Shown piece after piece: positions 1 through 5,216 of a DNA stretch of 5,560 nt. The DNA is from Limnochordia bacterium (lineage in GTDB: Bacteria; Bacillota; Limnochordia; Darwinibacteriales; SLO01), in the NCBI GenBank assembly GCA_007132635.1, contig SLOG01000060.1, positions 1 through 5,560 of the forward strand, in the 5' to 3' direction. Within the stretch, counting starts at the first letter, position 1; each line of letters starts with the position of its first letter. The position numbers and the translations under genes were made by a program. Under the pieces are notes generated by a model that was not told where the DNA came from, searched no databases, and was given only the letters and a program-made list of their open reading frames with translations.

Positions 1-152
1 CCGTGGCCCCCGACGGGACATTCGTGCTACCGATGGGTACCACCAGCCACCCGAACGCCACAGTCCTCCAAGCCAGCCCCGCCCTCGCCCGCACGCATCC
101 GTTCTACCGGCTGCTGCAGGAAGTGCCGCTGGTGTATTGGGAGGAAGAGTAG
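1..152 (+). CDS. C-terminal end of an unidentified protein (5' end outside window)
   Basis: An open frame enters from the left edge (first whole codon at position 3) and stops at TAG 150-152, giving 49 visible residues ending in HPFYRLLQEVPLVYWEEE. The frame is very rich in codons ending in G or C, with runs such as GCC CTC GCC CGC, which supports real coding and sets it apart from the A+T-richer genes that follow. I do not recognise the family. The tail is mostly polar and proline-containing with an acidic end, and there is no membrane segment. The GTG at position 3 is probably internal, since the fragment starts at the window edge. The stop lies only six bases before hairpin repeat copy 1, which could serve as its terminator although no T-run follows. 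A shadow frame on the other strand also crosses this segment; codon bias favours the plus-strand reading. Confidence 0.6.
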   Translation, partial: VAPDGTFVLPMGTTSHPNATVLQASPALARTHPFYRLLQEVPLVYWEEE

Positions 153-158
153 GTAATG

Positions 159-205
159 CCGGGGTCAGACCCGCAGGAAATAATTTCCTGCGGGTCTGAC
201 CCCGG
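159..205. repeat. Long hairpin repeat, copy 1 (REP-like)
   Basis: A perfect inverted repeat: arms 159-180 and 184-205 (22 bp) around a 3-base TAA loop. The inner part is GCAGGAAA/TTTCCTGC, shared with copies 2 and 3. Each arm also holds its own smaller palindrome, GGGTC-A-GACCC at 162-172 and GGGTC-T-GACCC at 192-202, so the element can fold as one long stem or as two small ones. It lies just after the stop of the left-edge gene and marks the change to lower G+C sequence. It resembles REP-type elements mobilised by Y1 REP-associated tyrosine transposases; that assignment is inference, as no transposase gene is present here. Confidence 0.9.
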
Positions 206-266
206 TGGCGTCCACTTCGTCATTTCTTCACAAAAAGTTAAAAACATAAAGGATTCCCGAAAACTA

Positions 267-295
267 TTCAGAAGTGTACCATCATGATTTATACA
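267..295 (+). promoter_or_regulatory. Candidate sigma-70/sigma-A promoter for the substrate-binding protein gene
   Basis: A -35-like TTCAGA (267-272) and a -10-like TATACA (290-295) are separated by exactly 17 bases. Each matches consensus at four of six positions, and the stretch is A+T-rich. Transcription would start near 302, leaving a leader of about 170 bases before the ATG at 472. The optimal spacing is encouraging, but matches of this quality also occur by chance. Confidence 0.35.
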
Positions 296-309
296 TTGCG
301 TGAATAAAT

Positions 310-323
310 TGCCAGCGCTTCTT
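310..323 (+). promoter_or_regulatory. Possible LacI/CcpA-type operator
   Basis: The sequence TGCCAGCGCTTCTT has the palindromic AGCGCT centre (314-319) typical of LacI-family operators and catabolite-responsive elements (consensus TGWAANCGNTNWCA), with the left TG kept but the outer right half poor. It would lie just downstream of the predicted transcription start near 302, a position suited to repression. It is a weak match; no regulator gene is in the window. Confidence 0.2.
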
Positions 324-325
324 TT

Positions 326-345
326 GCAGAAAGGAGGCTTTCTGC
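326..345 (+). promoter_or_regulatory. Leader stem-loop containing a Shine-Dalgarno sequence
   Basis: An 8-bp stem, GCAGAAAG (326-333) with CTTTCTGC (338-345), closes a GAGG loop. Together the left arm and loop spell AAAGGAGG, a full ribosome binding site. Nine bases after it, a TTG at 347 opens a 9-codon frame ending at TGA 374-376. This may be a leader-peptide or RNA-control element, or coincidence. The main gene has its own separate ribosome binding site at 459-465. Confidence 0.3.
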
Positions 346-471
346 GTTGGTTGCGGCACTGAAATGTGTCGCTTGAAGAAAGGCGCAAAGCGAACCCCAT
401 GCCACTTTCAAGGCTCTGACAAGAACTTGGACTCTCTAAAAATAAGGAATATTACATTAGGAGGGCTTTTA

Positions 472-2421
472 ATGAAATATTTTTTGGCAATCACACTGCT
501 TGTTGGTTTTGCGTTATTGACATCTACTACTTCGGGACTAGCTTTTCAACAGTTCAGTACCTTGCAGGACTACGAGGAAAGCACAGGCTTGACTGTCAGT
601 AGTTTTTATGAAGCTCCTATGCTGCAGGAAAGGGTATCCGCAGGCGAGCTGCCTCCACTTGCGGAAAGACTCCCCCTTGAACCAGTGATTGTTCAGCCTT
701 GGGAGGAAGTTGGCACCTATGGAGGCACCATCACTACTGCTGCCAGCGGTCCTACCTGGGGCGGTGGTGATGACTGGCAGTTGCGAGCCCAATTCTTGTT
801 TGCGTTACGGCCCGACATGACCACCGTTGTGCCCAATATCGCTAAGGCTTGGGAGTGGTCCGAAGATCTAGAGGTCTTGACCATTCATCTGCGTGAAGGA
901 TTGAAGTGGTCCGACGGTCATCCATTTACCACGGACGACGTGATGTTCTGGTACGAGAGCATTATGGGGAATGAGGATCTAACTCCATCAAAGCCTGTTT
1001 TCTTATCACCAGGCGGTGAGTTTTTGGATATTGAGCAAGTGGATGCCTATACGTTTAAAATGCGTTTCGCCGTTCCTTTTGCGCCAATCGTCAATATGAT
1101 TGCTGTTGGCCAGGTAGAGCCTTATGCACCGAAACACTATTTGAGCCAATTCCACGTTGACTATAACCCGGATGTTGTAACTCTGGCAGGTGAACGTGGT
1201 TATGAAACCTGGTATGAGCTATTTGGATACCATAACAGCTGGAATTTCGGGCAGCAACAGCAGGACGTCAATCGACCTTGCCTCTATGCATGGAAGCTTG
1301 CAGATATAGACACAGCGGGCAACAAATATTTCGTGCGTAACCCTTACTATTGGAAGGTGGACACAGAAGGCAATCAACTTCCGTATGCAGACCAGCAGAT
1401 CCGTACAGTTGTCGAAAGTGTTGACGTGATTGCCCTTCAGGTCATGGGTGGTGAGTTGACAGCGGCCGGCCAGTTCCTGAGTCTCGAAGACTTTCCCTTG
1501 TACAAAGAGGGAGAAGAAAGAGGCGGTTACCGGGTAATGCTATGGGACGGTTCCCTTGGCTCCAATGTCAGGTACACCTTTAACCTAACCCATAATGATC
1601 CGGTATTGCGGGAAGCGTTTAACGATATCCGTTTCCGCCAAGCAATGTCGCTCGCGATTGACCGCAATGAGATCAATGAAACCTTCCTCTTCGGTTTGGC
1701 CACAGAACGTCAAGCTACGGCCACACCGGAAACTCGGTTTTACGAGCAGTGGATGGGTGAGTACTATGCCGAGTATGACCCAGAAAGGGCTAATGCCTTG
1801 TTGGATGAGATGGGTCTAGAGTGGGATCATGGTCGTCAGTTCCGTGTTCTGCCGGATGGCAGGACGTTCGAGATAACGGTAGCTGTTGTGCCAGGTCTAC
1901 TCCGTGAGCAAGTCTCTTCTCTAGTCAAGGATTATTGGGAAGACGTCGGGATATCAGTGACTGTCCGCACCATGGATATGACCCTTAACACTGAGCGTCG
2001 GATCGCCAATGAGTTGGACGTACTACCTTGGAACCAGTCCAATGCTAGTGAATTCGGCATGTATACAGAGGTTGCCCGGATGTCGCCCGCTGGACCGGAT
2101 AGTGCCATCGCAGGTTGGGCTAACTGGCGGAATTCAGGCGGCGAACTAGGCGAAGAACCTCCGGAAGAAGCAAGGCGTGCCTATGAGCTATTGGATGCTT
2201 GGCAGCTAACGTTGCCGGGTACTGAAGAATACCTGGAGCTAGGGCGAGAGTTCCTCACCCTCAGCGTACAGAATCTGTGGCACATCGGCACTGTTGGACT
2301 GAGCCCTCAGCCAGTGATTATCCGTAATGATGTGGGTAACGCTCCCCATGAAGGTATATGGGGATGGGAATATCGTCGCTTCCTGCCATATGGCGCAGAT
2401 CAATGGTACTTTAAGCAGTAG
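472..2421 (+). CDS. ABC transporter substrate-binding protein, family 5 (SBP_bac_5), secreted
   Basis: This 649-residue protein is the extracytoplasmic binding component of an ABC importer of the peptide/nickel/oligosaccharide class. The start is ATG 472, six bases after AGGAGGG (459-465). A type I signal peptide occupies residues 1-24: Lys2, a hydrophobic core, and likely cleavage after GLA. There is no lipobox cysteine. Family hallmarks follow: the GTYGGT entry near the mature N-terminus, the signature WSDGHPFTTDDVMFWY from residue 146, and RFRQAMSLAIDRNEIN from residue 387. It is longer than the usual 500-550 residues, like the long members that tend to accompany glycan-use genes. The family can bind peptides or sugars, so the ligand cannot be read from sequence; the adjacent sulfatase suggests a sulfated saccharide. 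Permease and ATPase genes are not present here. It lies between hairpin copies 1 and 2 and has a second, broken relative at 5217-5560. Confidence 0.93.
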   Translation: MKYFLAITLLVGFALLTSTTSGLAFQQFSTLQDYEESTGLTVSSFYEAPMLQERVSAGELPPLAERLPLEPVIVQPWEEVGTYGGTITTAASGPTWGGGDDWQLRAQFLFALRPDMTTVVPNIAKAWEWSEDLEVLTIHLREGLKWSDGHPFTTDDVMFWYESIMGNEDLTPSKPVFLSPGGEFLDIEQVDAYTFKMRFAVPFAPIVNMIAVGQVEPYAPKHYLSQFHVDYNPDVVTLAGERGYETWYELFGYHNSWNFGQQQQDVNRPCLYAWKLADIDTAGNKYFVRNPYYWKVDTEGNQLPYADQQIRTVVESVDVIALQVMGGELTAAGQFLSLEDFPLYKEGEERGGYRVMLWDGSLGSNVRYTFNLTHNDPVLREAFNDIRFRQAMSLAIDRNEINETFLFGLATERQATATPETRFYEQWMGEYYAEYDPERANALLDEMGLEWDHGRQFRVLPDGRTFEITVAVVPGLLREQVSSLVKDYWEDVGISVTVRTMDMTLNTERRIANELDVLPWNQSNASEFGMYTEVARMSPAGPDSAIAGWANWRNSGGELGEEPPEEARRAYELLDAWQLTLPGTEEYLELGREFLTLSVQNLWHIGTVGLSPQPVIIRNDVGNAPHEGIWGWEYRRFLPYGADQWYFKQ

Positions 2422-2444
2422 ATATCTCTAAGCAAGTTGAACCA

Positions 2445-2477
2445 GACAAGGGGGCTGCTCATGGCAGCCCCCTTGTC
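2445..2477 (+). terminator. Intergenic stem-loop after the binding-protein gene (partial terminator or mRNA stabiliser)
   Basis: A perfect 14-bp stem, GACAAGGGGGCTGC (2445-2458) with its complement (2464-2477), closes a five-base TCATG loop. It begins 23 bases after the stop of the binding-protein gene and 41 bases before the sulfatase start. No run of T follows (AACAGAGCGC instead), so it is not a textbook intrinsic terminator. Stem-loops at this place behind solute-binding protein genes commonly protect the upstream mRNA, raising binding-protein output above that of downstream genes. Either role is possible. Confidence 0.65.
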
Positions 2478-2517
2478 AACAGAGCGCTTACAATGCTTAC
2501 AAATAGGAGGAATCGAT

Positions 2518-4023
2518 TTGTTAGCCAAACCCAACGTAATCACCATAATCACTGATCAACAACGCTTGGATAGCCTGGGCTGTGCCGGTTCGTCGTTCGT
2601 GAATACCCCGAACTTGAACCGGTTAGCAGGCAACGGTGCCTTTTTCACCCGTGCGTATTGCAGTAACCCGGTATGCACACCGAGTCGCGCTAGCATACTC
2701 TCGGGTTGTTACGTGAGCAAGCATGGCGCCTGGAATGTAGGTATGAACGTCCCGCAGGACGTGAAATTCTTGTCTCACCATCTACATCCTGTTGGCTATC
2801 GCACCCACTATGTGGGAAAAGCACACTTAAACGCCTCGGGAGGACCAAAAGACAAGAGCCTTGAGGCGCAGATCGACGAGGATACCGTTGTTGACGGACC
2901 TTATTATGGCTTCGAAACGGTAGAATTAACCCGCGGTCATTCGCTTCGTGGTGTTACAGGCCATTATGCACAATGGGTTAAGCAAAAGCTAGGAGATGGC
3001 TTGCCCGATGAGTTCCCGGCAGAGGAGAAGGCCTCGTATAACTTTGGTGGAACTGCCTGCGAGTGGGATATGCCTTTGGAATTACATAATAGCACGTGGG
3101 TGGCCGAACGTTCCGCCGCGTTCATCGAGGAGATGGAAAGTTCCGATCAACCATTTCTACTGTGCTGCGGTTTTCAGGATCCTCATCATCCTCATGCGCT
3201 ACCTAAGGAATATGCTGCGCAGCTAGAACCAGAAAAAATCCCATTGCCGGCCTATCGCGAGGGAGAGTTAATGGATAAGCCACCGCATTTTGCTATGGCG
3301 AGACGTGGTGAACTGTGCATCAGCGAGTTTCGGGGCGGATTTGCAGTAGCAGGGCAAGGAGATTCGCCAGGCTACGAAGATGTCACTGACGAGGAAGCCC
3401 GCTTAGGAAAGGCCTACTACTATGGGATGGTGGAACTCATCGATCAGGCGGTTGGACGAATCATATCTGCTCTAGAGAAAACTGGTCAGCTTGCCAATAC
3501 CCTGATCATCTTCACTACCGATCACGGCGAACTATTAGGCGACCACGGGATTTGGATGAAGGGACCATTTCACTATGAGCAAATTGTAAATGTGCCATTG
3601 ATAATGTCTTGGCCTAAGCATATTCCTCAAGGTATGGTGGTAGATGAGATGGTTAGCTTAGTGGATGTTGCTCCAACTGTTCTATCCCTGTGTCGTGAAC
3701 CAATCCCTCACTCTATGGATGGTGTCGATCTTGTACCGATGTTAAAGGGGCAGCAGAACCAGGCTCGTGAACACGTATTGATTGAGTGTATTGATGATCC
3801 CGATAGACTCAGGCTGAAAACCATTGTGACCAAACAGCATAAATTAACCTACTACTTAGAGAAGGATTTTGGAGAGCTATATGATCTTGTCGAGGACCCT
3901 GAAGAGCTGGTAAATCTATGGAGTAATCCTGATAAGCAACAGGTGAAAATCGCTTTACTAAAAAGAATCATTGACACTCAAGAAGGGCTTGAAAGACGGG
4001 CCGAAAGATTGTCCTATGCCTAG
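2518..4023 (+). CDS. Sulfatase, type I formylglycine-dependent, cytoplasmic
   Basis: A 501-residue sulfatase of the alkaline-phosphatase superfamily that hydrolyses sulfate esters (or sulfamates). TTG 2518 is chosen as start because AGGAGG (2505-2510) precedes it by seven bases and the protein then begins directly at the first strand, PNVITIITDQQR; upstream in-frame TTG 2437 and ATG 2461 lack a site and run through the stem-loop. Visible active-site parts are metal ligand Asp13, the motif CTPSRASILSG with Cys53 (codon 2674-2676) as the residue converted to formylglycine, the PHHPH segment at 222-226, and DHGE at 335-338 with Lys348 of WMKGPF. The C-terminal ELYDLVEDPEELVNLW is typical of the family. 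There is no signal peptide, so it should act in the cytoplasm on imported substrate. The cysteine needs a maturase (FGE or the radical-SAM anSME), not in the window. The exact substrate is unknown. It is probably co-transcribed with the binding-protein gene. Confidence 0.93.
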   Translation: MLAKPNVITIITDQQRLDSLGCAGSSFVNTPNLNRLAGNGAFFTRAYCSNPVCTPSRASILSGCYVSKHGAWNVGMNVPQDVKFLSHHLHPVGYRTHYVGKAHLNASGGPKDKSLEAQIDEDTVVDGPYYGFETVELTRGHSLRGVTGHYAQWVKQKLGDGLPDEFPAEEKASYNFGGTACEWDMPLELHNSTWVAERSAAFIEEMESSDQPFLLCCGFQDPHHPHALPKEYAAQLEPEKIPLPAYREGELMDKPPHFAMARRGELCISEFRGGFAVAGQGDSPGYEDVTDEEARLGKAYYYGMVELIDQAVGRIISALEKTGQLANTLIIFTTDHGELLGDHGIWMKGPFHYEQIVNVPLIMSWPKHIPQGMVVDEMVSLVDVAPTVLSLCREPIPHSMDGVDLVPMLKGQQNQAREHVLIECIDDPDRLRLKTIVTKQHKLTYYLEKDFGELYDLVEDPEELVNLWSNPDKQQVKIALLKRIIDTQEGLERRAERLSYA

Positions 4024-4109
4024 GAGCGTGCTTCCCAACCGAGTGTTTCCCTGTAATGACCGTGTGCTGCGCAGTTTGTCTCGACGCATATTCGGCGCCG
4101 TAGTAAAAT

Positions 4110-4158
4110 GAAGGGACCAGGTACGCAGGAAATTTTTTCCTGCGTACCTGGTCCCTTC
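4110..4158. repeat. Long hairpin repeat, copy 2 (REP-like), between convergent genes
   Basis: A perfect inverted repeat: arms 4110-4132 and 4136-4158 (23 bp) around a TTT loop. It shares the GCAGGAAA/TTTCCTGC core with copy 1. Within the 20 pairs it shares with copy 3 it differs at one pair (G-C here, T-A there), so the change is compensated on both arms. It sits 18 bases beyond the stop of the minus-strand nucleotidyltransferase gene and 86 bases beyond the sulfatase stop, where it may end transcription from both sides. The 86-base spacer (4024-4109) holds nothing else I can identify. Confidence 0.9.
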
Positions 4159-4176
4159 GATCCTTATTCCTATCCT

Positions 4177-4701
4177 TTATCTTTCGCGCCGTATCTCCTC
4201 GAGGATCTGCTCAATAACATATTGGGTTTTTGGCAGGAGCAAGGCTACGGGATAGTACTCCTCAACAATCCTCTGGGCATCAGCAATGGAAGCTATCTCC
4301 AATTGCCGAAAGAGGTACGCGATATCCTGGTAATCCTGCCCGGTCATTCTAGCCGACATAAGTTTCATTGCTAACAGATATCTCGGTGTGACCGTGCTAA
4401 CTCGCAATGCCCCAAAACGAGCAAATTCTTCCGTCTGTGCTGTGTCGGTTAGGAAGCCCTTCACGCTATCATTTAACCAACCAAGCGGTAGGCCATTCTC
4501 CTCAGCGATCTCTCTAATGATATCGTTGATCTCGGTTTTAGGCTCATAAAGCGCATCTACGTCCTTAGTCATGTCGCGAGCCGAATGCACTAGACACATC
4601 GATGCACCACCAGTCAGAATCAACTCTCCGGTCAAACTGCGCTCTTCAAGTTTCTCACCCAGCCGCTTTAGGTTCTCTATGATACTCTCACGGGACATCA
4701 T
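4177..4701 (-). CDS. Nucleotidyltransferase-like protein (DUF6036/AbiEii-type), second gene of a two-gene unit
   Basis: A 174-residue soluble protein with a minimal nucleotidyltransferase core. A helical N-terminus is followed by LTGGASMCLVHSARDMTKDVDALY: glycines 31-32 and the metal-binding pair Asp47 and Asp49 are the GG...DxD pattern of the fold. The rest is helical, with LLAMKLMSARMTGQDYQDI resembling the K...R..QD segment of AbiEii-like proteins. The family transfers nucleotides to RNA, protein or small molecules; some members are toxins of type IV or MNT-type systems. Start choice: AGGTGAT (4712-4706) lies just upstream, spanning the preceding stop; ATG 4701 or ATG 4698 fits it best, while GTG 4710, immediately after that stop, is possible. 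The genes are virtually contiguous, so translation is likely coupled. I cannot confirm activity or target; the family name is from memory of motifs. Confidence 0.78.
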   Translation of the reverse strand: MMSRESIIENLKRLGEKLEERSLTGELILTGGASMCLVHSARDMTKDVDALYEPKTEINDIIREIAEENGLPLGWLNDSVKGFLTDTAQTEEFARFGALRVSTVTPRYLLAMKLMSARMTGQDYQDIAYLFRQLEIASIADAQRIVEEYYPVALLLPKTQYVIEQILEEIRRER

Positions 4702-4710
4702 CACTATCAC

Positions 4711-5085
4711 CTACACTCTCACCAGTACGTTCTCGTCCACAAATACATTGCGATGCTTGAACTCGAGTGGAGATTTATACATGAAGAGAAGACGGAGTTT
4801 GCCCTTAGCCTGACAGTCAAAGAACGGCTTTTCCAGGAGATAGTAGTCCTTTTTGAAGGTCCAAGCCGGAACATCCAATCCATAGTCGTTTGCCAATTTG
4901 TGCACCGCCGCCGCTAGAAAAGCTTTGTATTCCTTGGGAACACGGACAGAAGGTGGCTCTGCCTGGATCATCTCTGCCCTAGCCGTTTGATTGCTACCAT
5001 AAAACTCATCCAAGAAATTCCCCAAACAGATATAGAAATCACAGCCCTCAGCCAGCTGTTCGAACACATCGGAGATCCGTGTCAT
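4711..5085 (-). CDS. Conserved-looking protein of unknown function, first gene of the nucleotidyltransferase unit
   Basis: A 124-residue soluble protein I cannot assign to a named family. ATG 5085 is preferred over the upstream TTG 5100 because GGGGGGAGAG, a usable ribosome binding site, lies directly before the ATG and would be coding otherwise. It is helical in its first half (FEQLAEGCDFYICLGNFLDEFY), then has a basic-acidic segment PSVRVPKEYKAFLAAAVHKLAN at about 45-66, a VPAWTF turn at 72-77, and a positively charged end, SPLEFKHRNVFVDENVLVRV. There is no signal or membrane segment. My recollection is that proteins ending in a similar RN-F-V-x-x-N-x-L-x-R-V tail often precede DUF6036-like genes, which would make this the partner (antitoxin or adaptor) of the next gene; that is memory, not proof. 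Its stop TAG (4713-4711) touches the next gene's ribosome binding site, indicating an operon. Confidence 0.75.
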   Translation of the reverse strand: MTRISDVFEQLAEGCDFYICLGNFLDEFYGSNQTARAEMIQAEPPSVRVPKEYKAFLAAAVHKLANDYGLDVPAWTFKKDYYLLEKPFFDCQAKGKLRLLFMYKSPLEFKHRNVFVDENVLVRV

Positions 5086-5130
5086 GAACTCTCCCCCCAA
5101 GTCTGTCCTGCGCCGATTCCCTCTACGATG

Positions 5131-5159
5131 ATCCTACTGGTTTGGTGGGCGTCAGTCAA
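5131..5159 (-). promoter_or_regulatory. Promoter of the minus-strand two-gene unit
   Basis: Reading the minus strand, TTGACT (5159-5154; five of six to the -35 consensus) and TAGGAT (5136-5131; four of six to the -10) are 17 bases apart. Transcription would begin near 5124, about 40 bases before ATG 5085. The promoter lies immediately inside hairpin copy 3, so the unit from promoter to last gene is enclosed by copies 2 and 3. Confidence 0.55.
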
Positions 5160-5167
5160 CCAACTCC

Positions 5168-5210
5168 GGTACCAGGTACGCAGGAAATTTTTTCCTGCGT
5201 ACCTGGTACC
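5168..5210. repeat. Long hairpin repeat, copy 3 (REP-like), at gene break point
   Basis: A perfect inverted repeat: arms 5168-5187 and 5191-5210 (20 bp) around a TTT loop. It matches copy 2 except for one compensated base pair and the missing outer pairs. Each arm holds a nested palindrome, for example GTACC-A-GGTAC at 5169-5179. It lies 8 bases upstream of the -35 of the minus-strand unit and 6 bases left of the first plausible codon of the truncated binding-protein gene. Confidence 0.9.
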
Positions 5211-5216
5211 TCATAA

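Noticed and set aside
159..205. Hairpin copies as simple intrinsic terminators
   Set aside because: Copies 1 and 3 are not followed by T-runs in the needed direction, copy 3 sits at a gene's 5' side, and the shared sequence shows a repeat family; termination may be a side effect.
104..400. 98-codon minus-strand open frame
   Set aside because: It runs through hairpin copy 1 and the promoter region, has no family resemblance, and overlaps a codon-biased plus-strand gene end.
427..455. TTGGAC-17-TATTAC as a promoter close to the binding-protein gene
   Set aside because: The -35 match is poor and transcription would start inside the ribosome binding site at 459-465.
364..471. ATG 364 as a longer start of the binding protein (36 extra residues)
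   Set aside because: The extension is basic and unlike a signal peptide, and the AAGGAGG at 331-337 is too far (26 bases) from it; ATG 472 has a perfect site and is followed by a typical signal peptide.
4108..4374. Plus-strand frame beginning in hairpin copy 2
   Set aside because: Antisense to the nucleotidyltransferase-like gene, without a ribosome binding site; its first residues only translate the hairpin.
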